64,000 bases of DNA from an uncultured Lachnospiraceae bacterium (lineage in GTDB: Bacteria > Bacillota > Clostridia > Lachnospirales > Lachnospiraceae). Below the pieces are notes generated by a model. The model saw only the letters and a list, made by a program, of their open reading frames with translations. It was not told where the DNA came from and searched no databases. The stretch covers positions 124,001-188,000 of the forward strand of contig CAJTOR010000002.1 in the NCBI GenBank assembly GCA_910577675.1. Reading direction: 5' to 3'. The position numbers and the translations under genes are program-made. Shown piece by piece: positions 34,464 through 43,337 of this stretch; position 1 is the stretch's first letter; each line of letters begins with the position of its first letter.

Positions 34464-35567
34464 ATGGAAAATATTAAAATTGGTGTGCTGGGAGTCGGCG
34501 CAATCAGCGGGATTTATTTGCAGAACCTGACGCGCTTATTCAGCGGGGTATGTGTGGAGGCAGTCTGTGATATTGTGCTTGAAAAGGCAAAGAAAGCCGC
34601 TGAAGAATACGGGATACCTAAAGTATATGGCAGGTTTGAAGAAATGTTTGCCGACACGGAAATAGAAATTATCCTGAACCTGACGCGCCCGCTCGAGCAT
34701 TACAGTACGACAAAAGCAGCGCTTATGGCGGGCAAGAATGTCTATACGGAAAAACCTTTAGCGGGTACTTATGAGGAGGGTGTCGAGCTTTTGGAACTTT
34801 CAGACAGCAGGGGGCTTTTGCTTGGCGGGGCTCCTGATACCTTTATGGGGGCGGGGATACAGACCTGCCGCAAGCTGATCGATGACGGTTTAATCGGAAA
34901 GGTGATTGGGGCGGAGGCGCGCATGGTCTGCTACGGGCATGAGGGCTGGCATCCTGCACCGGAATTTTATTACCAGGTTGGCGGGGGACCAATGATGGAT
35001 ATGGGACCATATTATATGACCGCCCTCATAAATCTGATCGGTCGTGTTACAGGAATCAGCGGCATGGTCGGAAAGGGGTTCGAACAGCGAGTTATCACGA
35101 GTGAGCCGAAAAAAGGAGAGGTGATCCCCGTTTGTGTGCCAACCCATACGGCGGGGCTGATGAAATTTGAAAACGGGGCGATAGCCACGGTTCTCACCAC
35201 TTTTGATGTGCATTATGACAGGCAGGCAAGCCTTGAGATTTACGGGACGAAAGGAAGCCTTCGCGTGCCGGACCCGAATTGCTTCGGGGGGAGTGTTTGG
35301 CTTTTGCGGCCGGAGGACGGAAGTTTTAAGGAGATGCCGCTTTTATTTGACTATAAGGAAAACAGCAGGGGCATCGGTGTTGCGGACATGGCGAAAGCGC
35401 TCAGGGAGAAGAGCAGTTTCCGCGCGGATGCACAGCAGACGCTGCATGTGCTCGAAATCATGACCACATTTGAAAAGAGCAGCAAAGAGGGGCGTTATAT
35501 TGAACTAAAAAGTCCATATAAACGGCACCGGGCAATGGAAAATCTTCCGGTTTCAGGGGTTTTGTAG
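34464..35567 (+). CDS. Gfo/Idh/MocA-family oxidoreductase
   Basis: The 367-residue protein has a Rossmann start KIGVLGVGAISGIYLQNL and the conserved EKPLAG motif (NVYTEKPLAGTYEEG), whose lysine belongs to the active site, then GGAPDTFMGAGIQTCRKLID and a C-terminal substrate-binding domain (GGGPMMDMGPYYMTALINL, with MTALINLIGRV). Family enzymes oxidise or reduce sugars and related compounds with NAD(P). It is 13 bases after the ThuA-like gene, and a GH8 gene follows. A role in processing a sugar released from xylan-type oligosaccharides is plausible but unproven. Confidence 0.88.
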   Translation: MENIKIGVLGVGAISGIYLQNLTRLFSGVCVEAVCDIVLEKAKKAAEEYGIPKVYGRFEEMFADTEIEIILNLTRPLEHYSTTKAALMAGKNVYTEKPLAGTYEEGVELLELSDSRGLLLGGAPDTFMGAGIQTCRKLIDDGLIGKVIGAEARMVCYGHEGWHPAPEFYYQVGGGPMMDMGPYYMTALINLIGRVTGISGMVGKGFEQRVITSEPKKGEVIPVCVPTHTAGLMKFENGAIATVLTTFDVHYDRQASLEIYGTKGSLRVPDPNCFGGSVWLLRPEDGSFKEMPLLFDYKENSRGIGVADMAKALREKSSFRADAQQTLHVLEIMTTFEKSSKEGRYIELKSPYKRHRAMENLPVSGVL

Positions 35568-35650
35568 GGATTTTTCCATATTCGGAAAACTCGGCAATAA
35601 TCGCGCAATATTCCGCAAATAATAAGAAGCATTTTTTATAAAATCTGATA

Positions 35651-35692
35651 TGATATCATTGGGGGCAGCATAACAGCAGCACAATGATATTA
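35651..35692 (+). promoter_or_regulatory. Inverted repeat before the GH8 gene
   Basis: TGATATCATTG (35651-35661) can pair with CAATGATATTA (35682-35692), with one end mismatch. The centre ATGATATCAT is itself palindromic and overlaps a possible -10 (TATGAT). It may be an operator or leader hairpin. Confidence 0.5.
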
Positions 35693-35710
35693 CAGAAAGG
35701 GGTTTTATGT

Positions 35711-36865
35711 ATGCAGTACCGGAATGTATTTATGGAGATTGGAAAAACAGAGGAAGAAATTAAGTCAAAGCTTCAGGAAGTGATACATAATTTCTTTTAC
35801 GGCGAGGATAAGGTATATTTTCCCGTCGGAGATGATATGGCGTATATCGAGGATACCGGAAACCATGATGCGCGCACGGAGGGCATGTCCTACGGCATGA
35901 TGATGTGTGTCCAGATGGATATGAAGGAGGAATTTGACCGCCTTTGGAAATGGTCTAAAACCTATATGTGGATGGCGGAAGGCTGGAATGAGGGGTATTT
36001 TGCATGGTCGTGCCAGGTGGACGGCAAAAAGAATGCCAACGGTCCTGCGCCGGACGGCGAGGAATTTTTCGCGATGGCACTTTTCTTTGCATCAAAGCGC
36101 TGGGGGGATGGAGAGGGAATTTTCAATTATTCAGCACAGGCGAGGGAAATCCTTTCGGCATGTATAAATAAGGGGAAGAACGGGCGCGCGGGCACGCCGA
36201 TGTGGAATCTTTTAAATAAGCAGATTCTCTTTGTGCCAGGTGTTGACTTTACTGACCCGTCCTATCATCTGCCGCATTTTTATGAACTGTTTGCAAGATG
36301 GGCGAACGAGGAGGATCGTGAGTTCTTTGCGCAGGCGGCCGAGGCGAGCAGGAAATATCTGGCATTGGCGTGCCATCCGGTTTCCGGGATGAGCGCGGAA
36401 TATGCGGAATTTGACGGCACCCCGATGCGCAGGGGGCTTCCTTGGACAAAGGAGCGCCACGACTGGTTTTTCAGTGATGCGTACCGCACAGCGGCAAATA
36501 TTGGCCTGGATTACGAGTGGTGCAAAAAGGATGTCGGACAATGTGCGGCGGTCAAGCGTCTGCAATATCATCTCGGAGTAACACAGAAAGGGAATATGAC
36601 AGGGGTGTTCGAGGTGGACGGAACGCCGATTGGCAGCGCTGCAAAGCATCCGCTCGGAATTATTGCGACAACGGCACAGGGTGCGCTGGCACTTGACGGA
36701 CCGATTTCACTGGGGGATGAAGATAAGGAGAAGGCACTTGCAGCGGAGTGGGTAAAGAGGCTGTGGGACGAGCCGATGCGCTCCGGAAAGTATAGATATT
36801 ATGATAACTGCCTGTATGTGTTTGCATTTCTGGCACTTTCCGGCAATTATCGGATTTACGAGTAA
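35711..36865 (+). CDS. GH8 reducing-end xylose-releasing exo-oligoxylanase-like
   Basis: The 384-residue protein has no signal peptide. GH8 features: TGNHDARTEGMSYGMMM with the acid Glu57, GWNEGYFAWSC, and PAPDGEEFFAMALFF (Asp115). The (alpha/alpha)6 barrel length and the motifs match the Rex type, which releases xylose from the reducing end of xylo-oligosaccharides inside the cell, rather than secreted GH8 endoglucanases. The position behind AraC, ThuA and Gfo/Idh genes supports oligosaccharide use after import. No transporter gene is adjacent. Activity is inferred. Confidence 0.88.
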   Translation: MQYRNVFMEIGKTEEEIKSKLQEVIHNFFYGEDKVYFPVGDDMAYIEDTGNHDARTEGMSYGMMMCVQMDMKEEFDRLWKWSKTYMWMAEGWNEGYFAWSCQVDGKKNANGPAPDGEEFFAMALFFASKRWGDGEGIFNYSAQAREILSACINKGKNGRAGTPMWNLLNKQILFVPGVDFTDPSYHLPHFYELFARWANEEDREFFAQAAEASRKYLALACHPVSGMSAEYAEFDGTPMRRGLPWTKERHDWFFSDAYRTAANIGLDYEWCKKDVGQCAAVKRLQYHLGVTQKGNMTGVFEVDGTPIGSAAKHPLGIIATTAQGALALDGPISLGDEDKEKALAAEWVKRLWDEPMRSGKYRYYDNCLYVFAFLALSGNYRIYE

Positions 36866-36885
36866 AATTAATATTGTAAGAGAAG

Positions 36886-36921
36886 CACCGGGCGGGGAGC
36901 TTATCCTGCCCGGTGTTTTTT
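36886..36921 (+). terminator. Terminator after GH8
   Basis: CACCGGGC (36886-36893) pairs with GCCCGGTG (36908-36915), followed by T6. Confidence 0.9.
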
Positions 36922-37009
36922 GCGGGCGGAGGTTTTTATCGATTGTCATACTGTTGAAACATTTGCTGTATATAATAAGTCGTATATTTTTATAGCGGGG
37001 AGAAAAGAG

Positions 37010-37180
37010 ATGGCAAATATTTTAATTGTGGAAGATGACAGGACAACAATTGATCTGATTTGTGACTATTTATCGGATGTAGGGCATTCTGTCCGTCAGG
37101 CTTACGACGGGAAACAGGCGCTTGAATTATTTTACAGAAAACCGGCGGAGCTTGTGATACTGGATATTATGCTTCCATAA
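37010..37180 (+). pseudogene. Truncated response-regulator receiver
   Basis: MANILIVEDDRTTIDLICDY starts a typical OmpR-type receiver with the acidic pair and runs to VILDIMLP, which includes the phospho-Asp, and then stops (TAA). The normal receiver goes on for about 65 residues with the switch Thr and Lys, followed by a DNA-binding domain; none of this is found downstream, where the pepT promoter begins 13 bases later. The ribosome site GGGGAGAAAAGAG is intact. A deletion fused the gene start to the pepT upstream region. It may still make a 56-residue peptide, not expected to fold. Confidence 0.8.
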
Positions 37181-37192
37181 TATATGTAATTA

Positions 37193-37221
37193 TTGTAAAT
37201 CGGTTTGATTTATAGTATAAT
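37193..37221 (+). promoter_or_regulatory. pepT promoter
   Basis: TTGTAA (37193-37198) and a perfect TATAAT (37216-37221) are 17 bases apart. The leader to the pepT start is about 165 bases. Confidence 0.7.
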
Positions 37222-37395
37222 ATGCGAAAAGTTCCCGGCGTTTGCATGGTATTAACTGGATGAAAACCCTGTCTGACAAAGAGAGCAGCATAGGGATATA
37301 AGGAAGTGGCAAAGCGGATTGCGAAATTCTTTTGGCAGCGATTAAGTAAGTTAATACCGCGAAAGATGGGAAGGGAAAGGAAAGAGGTAAGCATT

Positions 37396-38634
37396 ATGCA
37401 AAGTGTAACCGAACGTTTTCTTGGATATGTCGCGATGGACACGCAGTCGCGCGAGGATGTGGAGGCGGTGCCATCAACAGAGAATCAGTGGGGGCTGGCA
37501 CAGCGCCTTTTGGAGGAGCTAAAACAGATGGGGGCATCCAATGTCCGCATGGGCGAGCACTGCTATGTGTATGCAACCATACCGGCGACCTGTGAGGAAA
37601 AAGTGCCGGTGCTCGGTTTTATCGCGCATATGGATACGGCAACCGCAATGAGTGGCAAGAATGTGAAAGCCAGGATAATTCCGTATGGGGGCGGGGATAT
37701 TGTCTTAAATGAAGCGCAAAATATTGTGATGCGCGCGGAGCAGTTCCCCGAGCTTTTGGGGCAGGTCGGTAAGGATCTGATTGTGACGGACGGCACCACC
37801 CTGCTCGGGGCGGATGATAAGGCGGGCATTGCCGAGATTATGACAATGGCTGAATATCTGCTTTCAAATCCGCAGATTAAGCACGGTGAGATCAAAATTG
37901 GGTTCACGCCGGACGAGGAAGTCGGGCGCGGTGTGGATTTTTTTGATGTGGAAGGTTTTGGTGCGGACGGCGCTTACACAGTGGACGGGGGCGCTGTAGG
38001 GGAATTGGAGTACGAGAATTTTAATGCGGCGGGCGCAAAAGTAAAAATTCACGGCACAAGTATTCATCCGGGATCGGCGAAGGGGCAGATGAAGAATGCG
38101 CTGCTAATCGGAATGGAGCTTGAAGGGATGCTGCCGCAGGAACAGAAACCTGCCTACACGCAGGACTACGAGGGCTTTTTCCACCTCGATGAGATGTCGG
38201 GAAACGTGGAGGAAGCGGTGATGGCATATATTATCCGCGATCATGACCGTGCAAAATTTGAGGAGAAAAAACAGCTTTTTATCCGGGTGGCGGATTTTTT
38301 GAATGCGAAGTACGGCGGCGGGACAGTGGAGATTTCTGTTAAGGATTCCTACTATAATATGAAGGAGAGACTGGCTGACCATATGGGACTGATCGAAGAT
38401 GCGAAGGCGGCGATGGAGGAGCTTGGCATTAAGCCGCTAATTCGCCCGATCCGCGGCGGCACGGATGGCGCAAGACTCTCCTATATGGGATTGCCGTGCC
38501 CTAATCTGTGTACGGGTGGTTATAACTGCCATGGGAAATATGAATATATTAGTGTGCAGGATATGGAAAAGGTGGTGGAATTGTTGGTTCGTCTGGCGGA
38601 AAATAGCTGCCGTGTCCGCCCAGTACCATGTTGA
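37396..38634 (+). CDS. pepT: Peptidase T (tripeptide aminopeptidase)
   Basis: The 412-residue M20B metallopeptidase removes the N-terminal residue from tripeptides in the cytoplasm. Metal and catalytic motifs are present: FIAHMDTATAMSG, GADDKAGIAEIM, FTPDEEVGRGVDFFD, and late IRPIRGGTDGARLSYMGLP and GGYNCHGKYEY. The start ATG follows AAAGAGGTAAGC; the frame is open 90 bases further upstream (beginning at a GTG) without a good ribosome site. Single-gene unit with its own promoter. Confidence 0.93.
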   Translation: MQSVTERFLGYVAMDTQSREDVEAVPSTENQWGLAQRLLEELKQMGASNVRMGEHCYVYATIPATCEEKVPVLGFIAHMDTATAMSGKNVKARIIPYGGGDIVLNEAQNIVMRAEQFPELLGQVGKDLIVTDGTTLLGADDKAGIAEIMTMAEYLLSNPQIKHGEIKIGFTPDEEVGRGVDFFDVEGFGADGAYTVDGGAVGELEYENFNAAGAKVKIHGTSIHPGSAKGQMKNALLIGMELEGMLPQEQKPAYTQDYEGFFHLDEMSGNVEEAVMAYIIRDHDRAKFEEKKQLFIRVADFLNAKYGGGTVEISVKDSYYNMKERLADHMGLIEDAKAAMEELGIKPLIRPIRGGTDGARLSYMGLPCPNLCTGGYNCHGKYEYISVQDMEKVVELLVRLAENSCRVRPVPC

Positions 38635-38749
38635 TTTTTGGTTACCCGCCGGAAAAACAGATAATGTGGTCAGTTCGCCCTGTACCGGTTTTTGAGGATG
38701 CTTAGCTGCGTTTTAGCAAAAAAAGGTTTGCCGCAGACAAAAAAATCAG

Positions 38750-38778
38750 TTGACATTTTCCCGCCCATCTGTTAGACT
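38750..38778 (+). promoter_or_regulatory. ilv operon promoter
   Basis: A perfect TTGACA (38750-38755) and TAGACT (38773-38778) are 17 bases apart. It drives the T-box leader below. Confidence 0.8.
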
Positions 38779-38784
38779 ATAGCA

Positions 38785-39113
38785 CAAACAACAGTATTTC
38801 GGCAGTTTAACGTAACAGATTGTTAAATTGACAGACTGTGCTACAGGCAGTGATAAGGAGGAGTAGCTATCCGGCGGATGCAAAGAGAGGAAACGGCTGG
38901 TGGAAGTTTCTGTGAAGCGGACGGTGAAGTAGCCTTTAAGCCCCGGACAAAACGGCATTTGCCAAGTAGATTTCGGCGTAGGCTCCCACGTTACAGGGAG
39001 GAGGGTATTCGCGCGGGCGAGTATCTGCAGAGAGCAGAAGTAATTCTGAATTTAGGTGGTACCACGGATAAGTGAATTCGCCCTAAGCTATGTGAGTGGC
39101 TTAGGGTTTTTTT
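38785..39113 (+). promoter_or_regulatory. T-box leader upstream of ilvD
   Basis: The leader carries the T-box sequence TTAGGTGGTACCACGG (39052-39067) and ends in a terminator with CCCTAAGC (39081-39088) paired to GCTTAGGG (39099-39106) and T7. Stem I starts near AAGGAGGAGTAGC (38854-38866), with AGAGAGG (38884-38890) and the 3' specifier side GGTGAAGTAGCCTT. By alignment to other T-boxes the specifier reads GUA (38929-38931), valine, which fits ilvD and ilvB. Uncharged tRNA would stabilise the antiterminator. The T-box class is certain; the specifier is inferred. Confidence 0.93.
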
Positions 39114-39261
39114 ATGCACACGGACGCGGAAAAAATATGTGGCGAAAGCACGCGCCCGGTGCGCGGGTAACTTGATTGCACAGACATTATGAAAGGGATG
39201 TATACAGTGGAAGTCTTCCCTGCCCGATGTTTAAATGAAAAAAAAGAAGGAGGAAAATAAT

Positions 39262-40926
39262 ATGAGAAGTGATTCCGTAACCAAGGGGATGCAGCAGGCA
39301 CCGCACCGTTCCCTCTTTAACGCGCTCGGCATGACAAAGGAGGAACTTGACCGCCCGCTTGTGGGGATTGTAAGTTCCTACAACGAGATCGTGCCGGGAC
39401 ATATGAACCTTGATAAGATTGTAAACGCCGTCAAGATGGGCGTGGCGATGGCGGGGGGTACCCCGATTGTATTTCCGGCGATTGCCGTGTGTGACGGGAT
39501 TGCGATGGGGCATGTCGGCATGAAATATTCCCTTGTAACCCGCGACCTGATTGCGGATTCGACGGAGGCGATGGCGATGGCGCACGCGTTTGATGCGCTT
39601 GTCATGGTGCCGAACTGCGATAAGAATGTGCCGGGGCTTTTGATGGCGGCGGCACGATTAAATATCCCGACAGTCTTTGTTTCCGGAGGACCGATGCTTG
39701 CCGGGCATGTAAAGGGGCATAAGACAAGCCTTTCAAGCATGTTTGAGGCGGTCGGCTCCCTGGCAGCCGGCACGATGAGCGAGGAGGATGTCTACGAATA
39801 TGAATGCAAGGCATGCCCGACCTGCGGTTCCTGCTCGGGCATGTACACGGCGAACAGCATGAACTGCCTGACGGAAGTGCTTGGCATGGGATTGCAGGGC
39901 AACGGCACGATCCCGGCAGTTTACTCCGAGCGTATCAAGCTTGCAAAACATGCGGGGATGCAGGTGATGGAAATGTTAAAAAGGAATATCCGCCCGCGCG
40001 ATATTATGACAAAGGAAGCGTTCCACAATGCGCTTACAATGGATATGGCGCTCGGATGTTCGACGAACAGTATGCTGCATCTTCCTGCAATCGCGCACGA
40101 GGCGGGCGTGGAGCTTGATGTGGACATTGCAAACGGGATCAGCGCGAAAACCCCGAATTTGTGCCATCTCGCACCGGCGGGTCCGACCTATATGGAAGAC
40201 TTAAATGAGGCGGGCGGCATATACGCGGTAATGAAGGAAATTAGCAAGAAGGGGCTGTTAAACCTTGATTGCATGACCGTGACGGGAAAGACTGTTGGCG
40301 AAAATATTAAGGATGCCGTCAACAAGAATACAGAGGTTATCCGCCCGGTGGAAAATCCTTACAGCGAAACGGGCGGAATCGCCGTATTAAAGGGAAATCT
40401 TGCACCGGATTCCGGCGTGGTCAAGCGCTCCGCGGTCGTGCCGGAAATGATGGTGCACGAAGGACCGGCAAGGGTTTTTGACTGCGAGGAGGACGCGATC
40501 GAGGCGATCAAGGGCGGAAAGATTGTGGCGGGCGATGTGGTCGTGATCCGCTATGAAGGACCAAAGGGCGGTCCTGGGATGAGGGAGATGTTAAATCCAA
40601 CCTCCGCAATCGCTGGCATGGGGCTTGGCTCATCGGTTGCGCTGATTACGGACGGGCGCTTCTCCGGCGCATCCCGCGGCGCATCCATCGGCCATGTATC
40701 GCCGGAAGCAGCGGTCGGCGGACCGATTGCGCTTGTTGAGGAGGGGGACATTATTAAAATTGATATCCCAGCGAATAAGCTTGAACTTGCCGTATCCGAC
40801 GAGGAACTTTTAAGAAGGCGCGAGAGATGGCAGCCGAGGCAGCCCAAAATCACGACCGGGTATCTCGCCCGCTATGCTGCGATGGTAACGTCAGGAAACC
40901 GCGGTGCAATCCTTGAGATTAAATGA
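39262..40926 (+). CDS. ilvD: Dihydroxy-acid dehydratase
   Basis: The 554-residue Fe-S enzyme converts dihydroxyisovalerate and dihydroxy-methylvalerate to the 2-oxo acids of valine and isoleucine synthesis. Cluster cysteines sit in VPNCDKNVPG and CPTCGSCSGMYTANSMNCL; GCSTNSMLHLPAIA and TDGRFSGASRGASIGHVSPE are also present. Start ATG follows AAGAAGGAGG by eight bases. The T-box leader makes expression depend on a branched-chain aminoacyl-tRNA. Two small frames separate it from ilvB. Confidence 0.97.
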   Translation: MRSDSVTKGMQQAPHRSLFNALGMTKEELDRPLVGIVSSYNEIVPGHMNLDKIVNAVKMGVAMAGGTPIVFPAIAVCDGIAMGHVGMKYSLVTRDLIADSTEAMAMAHAFDALVMVPNCDKNVPGLLMAAARLNIPTVFVSGGPMLAGHVKGHKTSLSSMFEAVGSLAAGTMSEEDVYEYECKACPTCGSCSGMYTANSMNCLTEVLGMGLQGNGTIPAVYSERIKLAKHAGMQVMEMLKRNIRPRDIMTKEAFHNALTMDMALGCSTNSMLHLPAIAHEAGVELDVDIANGISAKTPNLCHLAPAGPTYMEDLNEAGGIYAVMKEISKKGLLNLDCMTVTGKTVGENIKDAVNKNTEVIRPVENPYSETGGIAVLKGNLAPDSGVVKRSAVVPEMMVHEGPARVFDCEEDAIEAIKGGKIVAGDVVVIRYEGPKGGPGMREMLNPTSAIAGMGLGSSVALITDGRFSGASRGASIGHVSPEAAVGGPIALVEEGDIIKIDIPANKLELAVSDEELLRRRERWQPRQPKITTGYLARYAAMVTSGNRGAILEIK

Positions 40927-40964
40927 AATAGTAAAAGATAGTGGTTTGGTGTAAATAAGGGTGA

Positions 40965-41342
40965 ATGGTAATGGATGGATTAAATTTGCAGTTGGATTAT
41001 TATGGTGCACTTAATTTGCATAAAGCGCTGTTGGAAGCAAAATTTAATTTGGAGCCTGATAATGAATTGATATCGGGCAGTCCATTTGTAGCAGATATAC
41101 ATGTACAAGTCAGGGAATTTCTGATGCAGAGTGATATGGGGAACCAATGGAAAGAATGGTTTTTACTTAATAACAGATCCTATTACAGGGAACGCGCCAT
41201 AAAGAGGATGAAAAGATGCAGGCATTTTGATGCAGCAGTTTTTGAGGAAAAGAAAAAAATTGCGGCAAATTTTCTGGCTCCGTTTCTTTATAGCGAAGAG
41301 GAGATCAAGAGTGTTTTAGAGGAACTTGATGGAAGTGTATGA
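40965..41342 (+). CDS. Small unknown protein between ilvD and ilvB
   Basis: The 125-residue protein (ATG at 40965, or 40971 which has better spacing from AAGGG) has no recognised domain. It is helical and basic in the middle (REFLMQSDMGNQWKEWFLLN, YYRERAIKRMKRCRHFD) and ends EELDGSV at a TGA. The same frame then stays open to 41519. Insertion of such a gene in an ilv operon is unusual. Composition is more AT-rich than the ilv genes. It may be decaying or recently acquired. Function unknown. Confidence 0.55.
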   Translation: MVMDGLNLQLDYYGALNLHKALLEAKFNLEPDNELISGSPFVADIHVQVREFLMQSDMGNQWKEWFLLNNRSYYRERAIKRMKRCRHFDAAVFEEKKKIAANFLAPFLYSEEEIKSVLEELDGSV

Positions 41343-41519
41343 TATGATATCCTGGCAGTTGTGCGCGGGATGGATAAAACAGCAGCAGAAACAAAGTGCA
41401 GTATCCTCGTACATTGTCCGGTGGAATTTTTGGCAAAAACAAATATTACGGACAAAAGGGCGGCGAAATGGGGATTTGTGGAACAAAATTATGAAAAAGG
41501 AGAAAATATATGCAGTTAA
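41343..41519 (+). pseudogene. In-frame continuation after TGA, overlapping the ilvB start
   Basis: From the codon after the TGA at 41340 the frame is open for 58 codons, with plausible protein text (MDKTAAETKCSILVHCPVEF, then AKTNITDKRAAKWGF), and ends in TAA ten bases inside ilvB. It lacks a clear ribosome site of its own (ATG at 41370). It is either the severed C-terminus of the preceding gene or a separate small ORF. Confidence 0.4.
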
Positions 41520-43183
41520 ACGGTTCTGAAATCATTATCGAATGTTTGAAGGAGCAGGGCGTTGATACCGTATTCGGTTATCCGGGCGGTACAATCTTAA
41601 ACGTATACGATGAGTTATATAAGCATTCCGATGAAATAAAGCATATCCTGACTTCCCATGAGCAGGGGGCTGCCCACGCGGCGGACGGCTATGCGAGGGC
41701 GACCGGGCGGGTAGGCGTGTGCATGGCAACCTCGGGCCCGGGGGCGACCAACCTTGTCACTGGTATCGCGACGGCGTACATGGACTCCGTGCCGCTTGTT
41801 GCAATTACCGCGAATGTGGCGGTGCCGCTGCTTGGCAAGGACAGTTTTCAGGAAATTGATATCGCGGGCGTTGCGATGCCAATTACAAAATACAGCTTTA
41901 TTGTAAAGAATATTGCTGACTTGGCACCTACGATCCGGCGCGCTTTTAAAATTGCGCAGACCGGGAGACCGGGACCGGTATTAGTGGATATTACAAAGGA
42001 TGTGACCGCTGCGGTCACGGAATATGAGAAGCAGGAGATTGCGCCTATCTCCCGCAGTGTGGAAAAAATTACAGACAAGGATATCGATGCTGCATTGGCA
42101 CTGATTTGTTCCGCGAAAAAACCGATGGTCTTTGTGGGCGGCGGCGCGGTAATCTCCGGCGCATCGGAAGAATTAAAGAAATTTGTAGAACTTCTCGATG
42201 CGCCTGTAACCGATTCCCTGATGGGCAAGGGGGCATTTGACGGCGAGGACCCGCGCTATGTTGGAATGCTTGGCATGCACGGGACAAAGGCGGCGAATTA
42301 CAGTGTGACGGAGTGTGACCTTTTGGTTACCGTAGGTGCGCGCTTTTCCGACCGCGTGACCGGCAATACAAAGAAATTTGCTTACAATGCAAAGATTGTG
42401 CAGTTCGATGTGGATGCGGCGGAAATCAATAAAAATATTATGGTTAGCGCTAGTGTTATCGGCGATGTGAAAGAAATTCTCTCTCGCGTCAATGCGAAAC
42501 TTGCGAAGCAGGATCATGCGGAGTGGATAAAGAAAGTGCAGGCGCTTGCTGCGGATAAGCCTCTTTCATACCATAAAGATGTACTTACCGGACCGTATGT
42601 GATGGAAAAACTTTATGAGCTTACAAAGGGCGATGCAATTATCTCAACGGAAGTGGGGCAGCATCAGATGTGGGCAGCGCAGTTCTATAAGTACCGTGCG
42701 CCGCGGACACTTATCACCTCGGGCGGTCTTGGGACGATGGGGTATGGTCTTGGGGCAAGCCTGGGCGCTAAGACGGCAATGCCGGAAAAAACAGTGGTCA
42801 ATATTGCCGGCGATGGCTGTTTCCGCATGAATATGAACGAACTTGCAACCGCGGTGCGCTATCAGATTCCGGTGGTTGAAATTGTCATGAATAATTCAGT
42901 GCTAGGCATGGTGCGCCAGTGGCAGACATTGTTCTATGGGAAGCGCTACTCAAATACTGTGCTTAATGACGGTGTTGACTTCGTAAAACTCGCCCAGGCG
43001 ATGGGCGCGGAGGCATTCCGGATTACGAAATGTGAGGAGGTCGAGGAGGTACTGAAAAAGGCAATTGCCTTAAATAAGCCGGTGCTTATTGACTGTGTGA
43101 TTGACAGCGACGATAAGGTATTTCCGATGGTAGCGCCAGGGGCAGCGATCGAGGATGCATTCTCGGAGGAGGATATGAAATAG
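41510..43183 (+). CDS. ilvB: Acetolactate synthase large (catalytic) subunit
   Basis: The 557-residue ThDP enzyme condenses two pyruvates, or pyruvate and 2-oxobutyrate, as the first common step of branched-chain amino acid synthesis. Visible motifs: VFGYPGGTILNVYDEL, the ThDP-activating Glu in TSHEQGAAHAADGYARATG, GPGATNLVTGIATAYMDSVP, and the ThDP/Mg motif GDGCFRMNMNELATA through VMNNSVLGMVRQWQ. Start follows AAAAGGAG. No ilvN regulatory subunit gene follows; a terminator comes 22 bases after the stop. Without it the enzyme may be less feedback-sensitive, or ilvN lies elsewhere. Confidence 0.96.
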   Translation: MQLNGSEIIIECLKEQGVDTVFGYPGGTILNVYDELYKHSDEIKHILTSHEQGAAHAADGYARATGRVGVCMATSGPGATNLVTGIATAYMDSVPLVAITANVAVPLLGKDSFQEIDIAGVAMPITKYSFIVKNIADLAPTIRRAFKIAQTGRPGPVLVDITKDVTAAVTEYEKQEIAPISRSVEKITDKDIDAALALICSAKKPMVFVGGGAVISGASEELKKFVELLDAPVTDSLMGKGAFDGEDPRYVGMLGMHGTKAANYSVTECDLLVTVGARFSDRVTGNTKKFAYNAKIVQFDVDAAEINKNIMVSASVIGDVKEILSRVNAKLAKQDHAEWIKKVQALAADKPLSYHKDVLTGPYVMEKLYELTKGDAIISTEVGQHQMWAAQFYKYRAPRTLITSGGLGTMGYGLGASLGAKTAMPEKTVVNIAGDGCFRMNMNELATAVRYQIPVVEIVMNNSVLGMVRQWQTLFYGKRYSNTVLNDGVDFVKLAQAMGAEAFRITKCEEVEEVLKKAIALNKPVLIDCVIDSDDKVFPMVAPGAAIEDAFSEEDMK

Positions 43184-43204
43184 GCGCTGTTTGTAAGATG
43201 CGCG

Positions 43205-43247
43205 GGGCAGGAAAGGCAGTTATTGCGTTTCCTGCCCTATTTTGTTT
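43205..43247 (+). terminator. Terminator of the ilv operon
   Basis: GGGCAGGAAA (43205-43214) pairs with TTTCCTGCCC (43228-43237), followed by the T-rich ATTTTGTTTT. Confidence 0.85.
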
Positions 43248-43307
43248 TATACTGTTTATTTTTTGCCCGATGAAGCCAACCGCCATATAAGGAAAATAAG
43301 AAAAAAA

Positions 43308-43337
43308 TTGCGGTTCGGGAATGGAATATGGTATAAT
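43308..43337 (+). promoter_or_regulatory. Candidate promoter at the left edge of the repeat array
   Basis: TTGCGG (43308-43313) lies 18 bases from TATAAT (43332-43337), the latter inside hairpin 1 of repeat copy 1. If used, transcripts would read both repeat copies before the gene at 43633. Confidence 0.4.

Noticed and set aside
35203..35463. Arginine-rich plus-strand frame within the Gfo/Idh gene
   Set aside because: Out-of-frame shadow in a GC-rich gene; no start signal.
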